Shown here: positions 28,447-35,706 of the stretch, one piece after another | How positions within the stretch are numbered: the stretch's first letter is position 1 | How the letters are laid out: every line of letters starts with the position of its first letter | Program-made: the position numbers and the translations under genes | DNA from: an uncultured Bacteroidota bacterium | GTDB taxonomy: Bacteria; Bacteroidota; Bacteroidia; Bacteroidales; SZUA-534 | DNA: 64,000 bases | Assembly: GCA_946414435.1 (NCBI GenBank) | Contig: CAMKOM010000010.1 | Span: 31,780 to 95,779 of the forward strand | Reading direction: 5' to 3' | Notes under the pieces: generated by a model | Told to the model about the DNA's origin: nothing | What the model saw: the letters and a program-made list of their open reading frames with translations, nothing else | Databases searched by the model: none

Positions 28447-29707
28447 ATCTTTCAATTGTTGCTGTGCGGTCGGGGCCGACAGAAACAATCTTCACTGGTA
28501 CACCTGTCTCATTTTCAATGAATTTGATGTAGTCGGCAAAGGCTTTCGGGAACTGGCTTTCCGATGTGATTTTGGTCAAATCGGACTTCCACCCCTTGAA
28601 TTCCTTGTAAATGGGCTCGATTTTCACACTATCGATATCGAACGGGAAATCGGTGGTTTCCTTGCCGTCGATTTTGTATGCGGTGCATATTTTAATGGTG
28701 TCGAAATCGTCGAGCACGTCGCTCTTCATCATAATGAGTTTGGTGATGCCGTTAATCATAATGCTGTATTTGAGCGCCACAAGGTCGAGCCAACCGCAAC
28801 GGCGTTTGCGACCCGTTACGGCGCCGTACTCGTGACCAAGTTGGCAGATGGTTTCGCCCACATTATCAAACAGTTCGGTTGGGAACGGACCTGCGCCCAC
28901 ACGTGTGCAGTAGGCCTTGAAGATGCCGTAAACCTCGCCAATCTTGTTCGGACCGATGCCCAAACCTGTGCAGGCACCCGCACATATTGTGTTTGAAGAA
29001 GTTACGAACGGATATGAGCCAAAATCGATGTCGAGCATTGTGCCTTGCGCACCCTCAGCCAGAACCGATTTGCCGTCGGCAAGCAGTTTGTTTACAACGT
29101 GTTCGCTATCCACGAAAGTGAATTTCTTCAGATATTCGATACCTGCGAACCAATCGGGCTCCAAAGCCTTCAGGTCATATTCAAAATTGAGCGATTTCAG
29201 AATCTGCTCGTGACGAGCCACTGCTGCGGCGTATTTCTCTTTGAAATTCAGCAAAATATCGCCTACGCGAACGCCCGTGCGGCTAACCTTGTCGGTATAG
29301 GTTGGACCGATGCCCTTGCCTGTTGTGCCCACCTTGTTCTTGCCCTTTGCTGCCTCGTAGGCGGCGTCGAGCAAGCGGTGAGTCGGCAGAATCAAGTGCG
29401 CCTTCTTTGAGATGTAAAGGCGTTTGGTCAGGTCGTGGCCCGATTGCGCAAGCGCTTCAGCCTCAGCCTTGAACAGCGCAGGATCGAGCACCACGCCATT
29501 GCCGATGATATTTACCTTGTCGCCTTGGAAAATTCCCGACGGAATCGACCGCAGCACATATTTCTCGCCATTGAATTCGAGCGTGTGCCCAGCATTGGGG
29601 CCACCCTGAAAACGAGTTACCACATCGTATTTGGGGGTGAGCACGTCAACAACCTTTCCTTTTCCCTCGTCGCCCCATTGAAGTCCTAACAATACGTCAA
29701 CTTTCAT
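28445..29707 (-). CDS. purA: Adenylosuccinate synthetase
   Basis: 420 residues from the ATG at 29705-29707 (MKVDVLLGLQWGDEGKGK). It catalyses GTP-dependent joining of IMP and aspartate, the first step from IMP to AMP. The catalytic Asp and P-loop are in QWGDEGKGK, with the substrate loops NAGHT, GTTGKGIGPTY and EGAQGTMLDIDFG. The length is normal for Bacteroidota. An upstream in-frame ATG (29728) adds seven residues that homologs lack. Confidence 0.96.
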   Translation of the reverse strand: MKVDVLLGLQWGDEGKGKVVDVLTPKYDVVTRFQGGPNAGHTLEFNGEKYVLRSIPSGIFQGDKVNIIGNGVVLDPALFKAEAEALAQSGHDLTKRLYISKKAHLILPTHRLLDAAYEAAKGKNKVGTTGKGIGPTYTDKVSRTGVRVGDILLNFKEKYAAAVARHEQILKSLNFEYDLKALEPDWFAGIEYLKKFTFVDSEHVVNKLLADGKSVLAEGAQGTMLDIDFGSYPFVTSSNTICAGACTGLGIGPNKIGEVYGIFKAYCTRVGAGPFPTELFDNVGETICQLGHEYGAVTGRKRRCGWLDLVALKYSIMINGITKLIMMKSDVLDDFDTIKICTAYKIDGKETTDFPFDIDSVKIEPIYKEFKGWKSDLTKITSESQFPKAFADYIKFIENETGVPVKIVSVGPDRTATIER

Positions 29708-29856
29708 TTGTTTCAAATTTTGCGGCAAAATCTGCCGATGTTTCTATTAAATTGTAACTGTGCTTTTTGACCTTCAGAAGCCGCCAAAAAAGCGTTCGAA
29801 GGTAATAAAAATTTGTATGTGGTTGGCTAAAAAACAAAGGGTGGCAGAAAAGCAAC

Positions 29857-29885
29857 GCAGCGGATGACGAAAAGTCATCCGCTGC
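29857..29885 (-). terminator. Strong hairpin, possible terminator of the DUF4412-like gene
   Basis: A 12-bp perfect stem, GCAGCGGATGAC with GTCATCCGCTGC, has loop GAAAA. On the minus strand only a short T4 occurs beyond the stem, so it may be a weak terminator or an RNA-protecting structure. The remainder of 29708-29952 shows nothing else I can assign. Confidence 0.5.
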
Positions 29886-29952
29886 TGCGAGATAATTGCC
29901 TGTCAGACAATTAACAGAAACAATGGTTAGTTGTTTGCCAGTCTCAAATTCA

Positions 29953-30585
29953 TTACATAAACGTCACACCTTCGGGAACCTCGAACTCTTTCGGGTCGAT
30001 AGTGGCGTTTTCCTGAATGTCGGTGGCGGTTTGGTTCATAATCTCCGTGTCGCCCAGCTTCATAACCGACTTCAGCGCAACGCCTTTCCATATCCACACT
30101 TCAACGTTGACGGTCTGCCCCATCTGCGTTATCTGCTCCGAATATCTCTTGCACTGACGGCCGGCAATGGTTTCGGTGCCCACTTCCTGAATTTTGTATT
30201 TTTCAATCACATCGGGTGTAAGTTGCAGATAGTTAATGGGCTTTTCGGGTGAAACGATTTTCTGTCCCATCTTCATAGCCACATTGATTTGGTAAATGGT
30301 GTCTTCGAACTGCAGCGTTTTGGTTTCGGTTTTCACCATTCCTTGGTCAACCACGGCAACCGCGGCCTGTTTCTTGCCGTAGTCGTCGAAATACTGCGTG
30401 GTTTCCACCTTAATGCCTTGAGTCACAGCATCGAACTTGATTATGCCCGACTTCAACTCGCAGCGCGCGTCGGCGGGGATTGAAGCGTTGGCGAAAAGCA
30501 AACCAGATTTTGAGCCGCCCGGTTGAGCGCTCGCACTTGCGGCTGACATTGCAGCCATCATCAGAAATAATGCTAACTTTTTCAT
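29953..30585 (-). CDS. Secreted DUF4412-like (LolA-fold) protein
   Basis: 210 residues with a signal peptide (MKKLALFLMMAAMSAASASAQ). The mature part has LolA/LppX-like alternation of strands: IKVETTQYFDDYGKK, GRQCKRYSEQ and VEVWIWKGVALKS. This matches the DUF4412 group that often lies in the periplasm of Bacteroidota. Function is unknown; a lipid- or metal-related carrier is possible from the fold. It is bounded by a short repeat upstream and a hairpin downstream and seems to be a single-gene unit. Confidence 0.68.
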   Translation of the reverse strand: MKKLALFLMMAAMSAASASAQPGGSKSGLLFANASIPADARCELKSGIIKFDAVTQGIKVETTQYFDDYGKKQAAVAVVDQGMVKTETKTLQFEDTIYQINVAMKMGQKIVSPEKPINYLQLTPDVIEKYKIQEVGTETIAGRQCKRYSEQITQMGQTVNVEVWIWKGVALKSVMKLGDTEIMNQTATDIQENATIDPKEFEVPEGVTFM

Positions 30586-30603
30586 TTTAAAATAGTTTAA
30601 AGA

Positions 30604-30679
30604 TTAATGTGTAATGTGTAATGTGTAATGTGTAAAGTTTAAAGTTTAGAAGTTTAAAGTTTAAAGTTTAGAAGTTTAG
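30604..30679. repeat. AATGTGT and AAAGTTT tandem repeats
   Basis: Four consecutive copies of TAATGTG (period 7) are followed by about six copies of an AAGTTTA-like unit with lengths 7-8. They lie immediately upstream of the start codon of the DUF4412-like gene. Confidence 0.8.
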
Positions 30680-30728
30680 TCCATTTTAACTATAGTTCGA
30701 CATACAATTAAATTTTACGTATAAAGTA

Positions 30729-30923
30729 ATTGTCTGAAAGACAATATTTTCATAACCGCGGGTAAGCGAAGCGCAACCCGTGGTGAAACAACCAACCAAG
30801 ATTGCAGTCTGGAAGACTGAACCTTCTTAAAGTTCACTCTTTCAGAGTGTTGCCATATATGATATTTTGACCGGCGGCTGCGCTGCGCTTGCGGCCGGTT
30901 ATGCAAATTTAGTCCTTCGGACT
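30729..30923. repeat. REP-like inverted doublet with six hairpins
   Basis: Left unit: hairpin ATTGTCT-GAA-AGACAAT (30729-30745), then CATAACC leading into ACCGCGGGT/ACCCGTGGT (30755-30784) with an AAGCGAAGCGCA loop. Right unit, on the opposite strand: AGTCC-GAA-GGACT (30911-30923), then CATAACC leading into ACCGGC/GCCGGT (30870-30899) with a similar loop. Two more short GGA/GAA-loop hairpins lie between (30805-30819, 30835-30849). This is the layout of REPIN-type elements mobilised by RAYT transposases; no such transposase is in the window. Confidence 0.72.
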
Positions 30924-30928
30924 GTTTT

Positions 30929-31294
30929 TCAGTAGTTTTCATTCTTCAATTTCAATTTCCCAATAATCTCCTCTGCCGAAATGCCGAGCAGCCGTGCTTG
31001 ACGGGCAATGTGGGGCAAATCGTTGTTAAAGAATTCGTTGCGGCGTTTGGCCAGGATTATGTCGCGGGCCTCGGGCGCAACAAAGAACCCAATGCCGCGT
31101 TGGTTGCTCAGAATGCCGTCGCGCAGTAACTCGCTGTAGGTGCGCATAATGGTGTTTTGGTTCACACCAATGGTCACCGCCAGTTCGCGCACCGACTCCA
31201 GTTTGTCGCCCGCCTTCAACTCGCCCTGCAATATGCGGTCGCAAATGCGGTCGGCAATCTGTTGAAATATTCCTTTTTGCTCTTTAAATTCCAT
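30929..31294 (-). CDS. GntR family (YtrA-like) transcriptional regulator
   Basis: 121 residues from the ATG at 31292-31294 (MEFKEQKGIFQQIADRI). The winged helix-turn-helix is clear: GDKLESVRELAVTIGVNQNTIMRTYSELLRDGILSN followed by the wing RGIGFFV. The C-terminal dimerisation part is short (about 45 residues), as in the YtrA subgroup that controls ABC transporter operons. It is the last gene of the operon that begins with the ABC ATPase; the gap to the preceding membrane gene is one base. A perfect inverted repeat at the operon promoter is its probable operator. Confidence 0.9.
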   Translation of the reverse strand: MEFKEQKGIFQQIADRICDRILQGELKAGDKLESVRELAVTIGVNQNTIMRTYSELLRDGILSNQRGIGFFVAPEARDIILAKRRNEFFNNDLPHIARQARLLGISAEEIIGKLKLKNENY

Positions 31295-31295
31295 T

Positions 31296-31949
31296 TCAAT
31301 AACCTTTCCGTTTGCGATAGAAAACCACAGTCGTAACAAAAAATGCGATTATGATTGTAAGCGGGATTGTTGTTGGAATTTTAGAATATGAATAGCCTTC
31401 TAAAACTCCCATAAAACCGGTAATTATAGCAACCCACACGGAAGCGTAAAAAGATAGTTTCTCTTTTCCTTCTCCTGTATTAAAACCTCTCCAAAACCAA
31501 GAATTATCAGCGGCCAAACAGCAAATCAATCCACTATTCGTCAAAACCAGCAAAAAAAGGAATTTTGAAATTTCAAAACCATCGGCAAAATAACAGGTTA
31601 ATTCATTTATACCCATAGCAACGGCAACGGCGTGAATGATAAACGGAATAACTAATGTCCAATGACGGACAGCAACCTCGATAATAAGTTTTTCGAGCCA
31701 CGATACAGGTATTGCAATTTCGCGCATTTTGTGACCTCTCACATAAACATTATCAATACTTGGTAAAGCCAAAGTAAGCATTACTGAAAAGTACAACAAT
31801 CCACGTGCGAAATTGGCTTGACCGCAAACCGACAGCACCGAAGCCGGCAGAACGCAAGCCACAAACAAAATGCCGTAATACCAGCGGTTCATCGACAGGA
31901 TAAACCGTGTGTAGCGAAGGAAGCGTTTTATGTTAAATATTTGATTCAT
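31296..31949 (-). CDS. ABC-2-like membrane protein, paralog 5 of 5
   Basis: 217 residues with about six hydrophobic segments. It begins MNQIFNIKRFLRYTRF and contains NRWYYGILF, VSWLEKLI, FIIHAVAVAMGINE and CYFADGFE, all shared with the next three upstream genes. It is likely the permease part of an exporter driven by the ATPase encoded at the head of the operon. The first 85 bases of coding sequence are nearly identical to those of its neighbour, suggesting recent duplication or gene conversion. Substrate unknown. Confidence 0.78.
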   Translation of the reverse strand: MNQIFNIKRFLRYTRFILSMNRWYYGILFVACVLPASVLSVCGQANFARGLLYFSVMLTLALPSIDNVYVRGHKMREIAIPVSWLEKLIIEVAVRHWTLVIPFIIHAVAVAMGINELTCYFADGFEISKFLFLLVLTNSGLICCLAADNSWFWRGFNTGEGKEKLSFYASVWVAIITGFMGVLEGYSYSKIPTTIPLTIIIAFFVTTVVFYRKRKGY

Positions 31950-31960
31950 AACTCAAAAGT

Positions 31961-32608
31961 TTATTTAATGCGTTTCCTGCGGAATACAATCAGAGCCGCC
32001 AAAAAGAATGCCGCACTCACAATCAGCAAAATGTTAGTGGTTGTGGGTGAGAATTTCAAAAGATTCGGCAAATTCACAAAATTAGGGCCTTGAAGTGCCA
32101 TACAAATTGCTAAAGGCCAAGGTGTTGAACACACTTCTTTTCCTGATATACTTCTTCCCTTTCCTTTGTTAAAATTGAAACCGAAGAACGTTGTAGTTGT
32201 CCAAATCAGCATAGCGGAAAGTGTTGGAAGTGAAAAACCATCGGCGAAGACCGAGCAGATTCCATTAAATCCGAAGGCGTAACCTATGGCGTGGATTCCG
32301 AACGGAATGACAAGCACCCAAAAGCGGGCGGCAACTTCAACAATCAGTTTCTCGAACCACGAAGCGGGAATGGCTATCTGCCGCGCAAAACCGCCCAATG
32401 TGGTCAAATCGGCAAATGGCGCAACGCTCAAGCATAACGACGCGGTTGCCACCAAACTCGCAACAGGCCATTCCGCCACTCTGCAAAGCGACAGCACCGT
32501 GGCGGGTATTGTGAACAGCACCAGCAGCACGCCGTAATACCAGCGGTTCATCGACAGGATAAACCGCGTGTAGCGAAGGAAGCGTTTTATGTTAAAGGTC
32601 TGATTCAT
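31961..32608 (-). CDS. ABC-2-like membrane protein, paralog 4 of 5
   Basis: 215 residues, starting MNQTFNIKRFLRYTRF, with about six membrane segments. Shared family motifs: NRWYYGVLL, ASWFEKLIVE, PFGIHAIGYAFGFNGI and VFADGF. It sits 6 bases after the previous gene's stop and 11 bases before the next start, so translation is likely coupled. It lacks any extracellular enzymatic domain. Function as permease half is inferred from the operon. Confidence 0.78.
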   Translation of the reverse strand: MNQTFNIKRFLRYTRFILSMNRWYYGVLLVLFTIPATVLSLCRVAEWPVASLVATASLCLSVAPFADLTTLGGFARQIAIPASWFEKLIVEVAARFWVLVIPFGIHAIGYAFGFNGICSVFADGFSLPTLSAMLIWTTTTFFGFNFNKGKGRSISGKEVCSTPWPLAICMALQGPNFVNLPNLLKFSPTTTNILLIVSAAFFLAALIVFRRKRIK

Positions 32609-32614
32609 AACTAA

Positions 32615-33274
32615 TCAATTAAGACCATTCAATCTCCGTTTGGGATACCAAATCAATGCCGCAATAAATTCAATTGCAGCAATCGCAAAAAAGACAATCA
32701 TGGTAGTTTGTGATTTGTCAATAAATTGCGACAGACTATGAATATTACCAAAAACGAAGCTCATGCAGAAAACATATGGCCAATTAGGGAATACAATTGG
32801 GTCTCCTGTCATTGTTTTGCCCTTTCTGCTTGAATCAAAATTGAATACAAGGAATATAGACATGGCTAATGCCGACAGCATTGCGATTCTGCCAATCGAC
32901 AAAACTTCAGAATAAAACATTTCGGGCGAACCTAATCCGTAAGCAAAACCAATGCTGCAAAGTCCAATAGGAATGAGAATGCCCGAAAAACGTACGATGC
33001 ATTCAAATAGCAGTTTCTCAAACCACGAAGACGGAATAGTCATCAGACGTGTCAGGCCGCCATATTTATTCAACTCAATATTGGGCATAAAGTTCAGACA
33101 GATATAAACGAAGCCTATCAGAATCGAAGCCAACTCCGGCACCACTCCGCAAAGCGACAGCACTGTGGCAGGTATTATGAAGAACAACATCAGAATGCCA
33201 TAATACCACCGATTTATCGACAGTACAAACCGCATGTAACGAAGGAATCGTTTTATGTTAAATATCTGATTCAT
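32615..33274 (-). CDS. ABC-2-like membrane protein, paralog 3 of 5
   Basis: 219 residues, starting MNQIFNIKRFLRYMRF, with six hydrophobic stretches. It keeps NRWYYGILM and SSWFEKLLFE, but the FADGFE motif of its neighbours is altered to FYSEVLS, so it is diverging. The start codon overlaps the stop of the upstream paralog (ATGA at 33271-33274). It is part of the same operon. Confidence 0.78.
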   Translation of the reverse strand: MNQIFNIKRFLRYMRFVLSINRWYYGILMLFFIIPATVLSLCGVVPELASILIGFVYICLNFMPNIELNKYGGLTRLMTIPSSWFEKLLFECIVRFSGILIPIGLCSIGFAYGLGSPEMFYSEVLSIGRIAMLSALAMSIFLVFNFDSSRKGKTMTGDPIVFPNWPYVFCMSFVFGNIHSLSQFIDKSQTTMIVFFAIAAIEFIAALIWYPKRRLNGLN

Positions 33275-33927
33275 AAAGCAGCATCATTCTTTTTGTATAT
33301 GAAATAATCGATAATCAGAAGGGCGATTGCCACAACAAAAAATATTGCAGACTTTGTAGCCGGATATTGGCTGACACTGTTATAGAGCGTCAGGAATAGG
33401 TAAATGAACAGAAAACTAACTAAGGAAAATACTTGTACATTCAATGTGTCGTGCAAAACGAATGTTGCCCCCCACGAAATTAATTTCCAAAACGCAGGAA
33501 ACAGCCACACCATAAACAGTCCGTTGGCAATTGTTCCCAATTCAAAACCATCAGCAAAATAGCGAGTTATACCGTTAAAACCATAGGCGCAGGCCGCCGC
33601 GTGAATGCCAAACGGAATCAGAAGCATCAGAACCGCCAGAAGGTTTTTGGCCACATATTTTTCGAGCAGCGAAGCGGGAACAAGGAATTCTATCGTCTTA
33701 CAGCCACTGAAGACGTTTATGTTTTTGGCATACATTGGTGCGAACATATATTCCAAAACCATTATCATCGCCATATACACAAACACAACATATTTGTGTG
33801 CACCTGTCAATGAGCACAAAGTGGATATTGCCAAAATAATCACACACATAAGAATTAAACCCGAATTGTATGATAGGAAGAATCGCAAGTACTGCAAAAA
33901 ACGTTTTATGCTGAATGTTTGATTCAT
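33271..33927 (-). CDS. ABC-2-like membrane protein, paralog 2 of 5
   Basis: 218 residues, starting MNQTFSIKRFLQYLRF. It is more distant from the other three in the first membrane segment but retains ASLLEKYVAKN, PFGIHAAACAYGFNGI and RYFADGFE. About six membrane helices. Its stop overlaps the next start by four bases. A repeat-rich gap separates it from the 203-residue paralog. Confidence 0.77.
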   Translation of the reverse strand: MNQTFSIKRFLQYLRFFLSYNSGLILMCVIILAISTLCSLTGAHKYVVFVYMAMIMVLEYMFAPMYAKNINVFSGCKTIEFLVPASLLEKYVAKNLLAVLMLLIPFGIHAAACAYGFNGITRYFADGFELGTIANGLFMVWLFPAFWKLISWGATFVLHDTLNVQVFSLVSFLFIYLFLTLYNSVSQYPATKSAIFFVVAIALLIIDYFIYKKNDAAL

Positions 33928-33935
33928 AGTTTAAA

Positions 33936-34008
33936 AGTTGAACGGGTTGAACAAGTTGAACAGGTTGAATTTCTAAATCCTAAATCCTAATTTCTAATTC
34001 CTAAATTA
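33936..34008. repeat. GTTGAAC and CTAAATC repeats at a gene junction
   Basis: Bases 33936-33970 carry four copies of a 9-base unit close to GTTGAACAG. Bases 33971-34008 carry five copies of a 7-8 base unit near CTAAATC/CTAATTT. The stop codon of the upstream gene (TTA at 34006-34008 on the plus strand) is inside the second repeat. Confidence 0.78.
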
Positions 34009-34617
34009 GCACACTTCCCGACGGCAGTAGCTACGGTAGGCCAAATACCACAGCACAAGCCCAACAACGGCTATAGCCAACAGCAGCCAAAGTGAGTTGA
34101 ACCGCCAAGTCAGATAAAACAGAGCGATACCCACAATCATTGACGGCAGAGTGGCAAGTCCCGCGCCCTGCGAGTTGACACGCCGCAGATTGCCGACTAT
34201 TATGCTAATCGGCATCGACGCAAAAATCGCCCCTAGTGCATAACTGAAACGGATAGTCGGAAAATCGGGGTTGCGCTGCATTCCTGTGGCTGCCAGCACA
34301 AGCGATGCCGAGCCCACAACCGCAAAAATCGCAGTCATATAAATAACTAATGCGGTGCAGTAACTTGCGAATTTCTCAAACGCGGTGGCAGGCATCAGCG
34401 TTTCAAAATGTTTGTTTGCTGCCAAAACCATACCGAAAAGCAACATGTATATGCATGACATCAACAGCGGAAAAGACGTTGCGCCTGTGGCAAAAACCAC
34501 GGCTATCATAGGCAGACAGCAAACCAACGCCAAAATGGAATATGCTATCATAAATCGGTCGGTCAGCCGGTATTTCAGGCACTTGCCGAAACGTTGCTTA
34601 TCGAAATTAGTGTTCAT
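34006..34617 (-). CDS. Membrane protein, distant paralog 1 of 5 in the ABC operon
   Basis: 203 residues with about six hydrophobic segments. The start MNTNFDKQRFGKCLKYRL resembles the MNQxFxIKRFLRY start of the four downstream genes, and ATAFEKFASY matches their xSWFEKL site. It is otherwise diverged and slightly shorter. Probably another permease subunit for the ATPase encoded just upstream, from which a repeat-filled gap of about 100 bases separates it. Confidence 0.75.
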   Translation of the reverse strand: MNTNFDKQRFGKCLKYRLTDRFMIAYSILALVCCLPMIAVVFATGATSFPLLMSCIYMLLFGMVLAANKHFETLMPATAFEKFASYCTALVIYMTAIFAVVGSASLVLAATGMQRNPDFPTIRFSYALGAIFASMPISIIVGNLRRVNSQGAGLATLPSMIVGIALFYLTWRFNSLWLLLAIAVVGLVLWYLAYRSYCRREVC

Positions 34618-34620
34618 AGT

Positions 34621-34721
34621 TGTAAATGTTTAGAGTTTAGTGGTAAGAGTTTAGAGTTTTAGTTGTCAATTTCTCAACAGCGAAGCGTCTCAACATCTCA
34701 ACAAGCGAAGCGACTCAACTT
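34621..34721. repeat. GTTTAG-type repeat plus CTCAACA/GCGAAGCG direct repeat
   Basis: Bases 34627-34662 carry GTTTAGAG units interrupted by GGTAAGAG. Bases 34673-34719 carry two copies of a longer unit built from CTCAACA, GCGAAGCG and CTCAAC. The second abuts the 3' end of the ABC ATPase gene. Confidence 0.72.
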
Positions 34722-35519
34722 TTATTTCAAATTCTTCCGCGCATTAAACAGCAGTTCAAGGTCGATTTCGGTTTGCTCGCCGTTGGCCGGAACCACAGCA
34801 CGGAATCCGCCCGGGGCCTCTTCGGCGTAGAGTGCGCCATCGGCCGAGCCTGTTGTGACAAAGGCGTAGCGTTGGCTGATGTCCCACGTGGTGCTGTTGA
34901 GCAGAACCTGTCCGCGGTCGATAATCAGCACGCGGTCAATCAGGCGGCTAATGTCGGCCACTTGGTGGGTTGAGATTAGCATCAGTTGGTCGTCGCGCAG
35001 CGAGCCGGCCGCCACCTTGCGGAAGACGTTTTTGGCGGGAATGTCCATTCCGTTTGTCGGCTCATCGAACACCAGCAGACGACAGTTGGTTGCCAGCGCA
35101 AAGGCCACCATAAACTTCTTCTTCTGTCCGAGCGACGTTTTGTTGAGTTTCTCATCGATTTCCACTTCAAAATCTGTGAGCAGGCGGTCGAACTGCGCCG
35201 AGTCGAACCGCGGATAGAACGGTTTGTAGAGTTCGGCAAAACGCGAGCCTTTTATGGCGGGAATCATAAACTCGTCGGGCACATAGTAGAGTTCCTCAAG
35301 GAATCGCGGCAGGCGGTCGCCCGGCGTGTCGCCCATCACGCTAATGGTGCCCGCCTTGGGGAACATCAGGCCAGTCAAGAGTTTCAAGAGCGTGGTTTTT
35401 CCAGCGCCGTTAGGGCCCAGAATTCCGGTTATACCGCCCGTCGGAATGTCAAGGTTCAAGCCATTGAAGACTGTCTTTTTCTTCGAATAAGCGAAGTTCA
35501 GGTTTTCTACGTGTATCAT
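34722..35519 (-). CDS. ABC transporter ATP-binding protein
   Basis: 265 residues. Walker A is GPNGAGKTTLL, Walker B LLVFDEPTNGMD, and the H-loop is in ISTHQVADI. The signature motif is unusual, TSLGQKKKF in place of LSGGQ, as in some YtrB/CcmA-like ATPases. It heads an operon with five membrane proteins and a GntR repressor. The cargo is unknown; YtrB-like systems elsewhere respond to cell-wall-active compounds. Transcription should start at the promoter and palindrome 55-110 bases upstream. Confidence 0.92.
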   Translation of the reverse strand: MIHVENLNFAYSKKKTVFNGLNLDIPTGGITGILGPNGAGKTTLLKLLTGLMFPKAGTISVMGDTPGDRLPRFLEELYYVPDEFMIPAIKGSRFAELYKPFYPRFDSAQFDRLLTDFEVEIDEKLNKTSLGQKKKFMVAFALATNCRLLVFDEPTNGMDIPAKNVFRKVAAGSLRDDQLMLISTHQVADISRLIDRVLIIDRGQVLLNSTTWDISQRYAFVTTGSADGALYAEEAPGGFRAVVPANGEQTEIDLELLFNARKNLK

Positions 35520-35571
35520 TGCTTTAAAGGTTTAAAGTTTAGTGTTTGCGTTTATAGTTTTATTTCCGTTA

Positions 35572-35597
35572 TACTGTTATAGTGTGATATAACAGTA
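35572..35597. promoter_or_regulatory. Perfect inverted repeat, probable GntR operator
   Basis: TACTGTTATA (35572-35581) and TATAACAGTA (35588-35597) form a perfect 10-bp inverted repeat with a 6-base spacer. It directly abuts the -7 box and covers the expected start of transcription of the ABC operon, a classic repressor position. Confidence 0.75.
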
Positions 35598-35627
35598 CAA
35601 AAGTAAATCTGATTTTGATATGTGCAA
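35598..35627 (-). promoter_or_regulatory. Promoter of the ABC/GntR operon
   Basis: On the minus strand TACTTTTG (35598-35605) is a perfect TAnnTTTG box. A TTG (35625-35627) lies 19 bases upstream. The leader to the ATPase ATG is about 70 bases and includes the operator and a short GTTTAAAG repeat. Confidence 0.75.
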
Positions 35628-35706
35628 GAGTTTTTTTCAGAAAAATGAAGATTTTTAATCAAAATTGCTATAAAGCAATATAAATAAGCAAGTTATAAAA
35701 ACGCTT

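Larger units (their letters stand above)
30586..30928. other. 343-base intergenic region: tandem repeat plus hairpin cluster
   Basis: No gene is seen between the GntR gene and the DUF4412-like gene. The left part (30604-30679) is short-period repeat. The right part (30729-30923) is a cluster of six hairpins described separately. A promoter for the DUF4412-like gene should lie here, but no clear TAnnTTTG box stands out. Confidence 0.7.
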
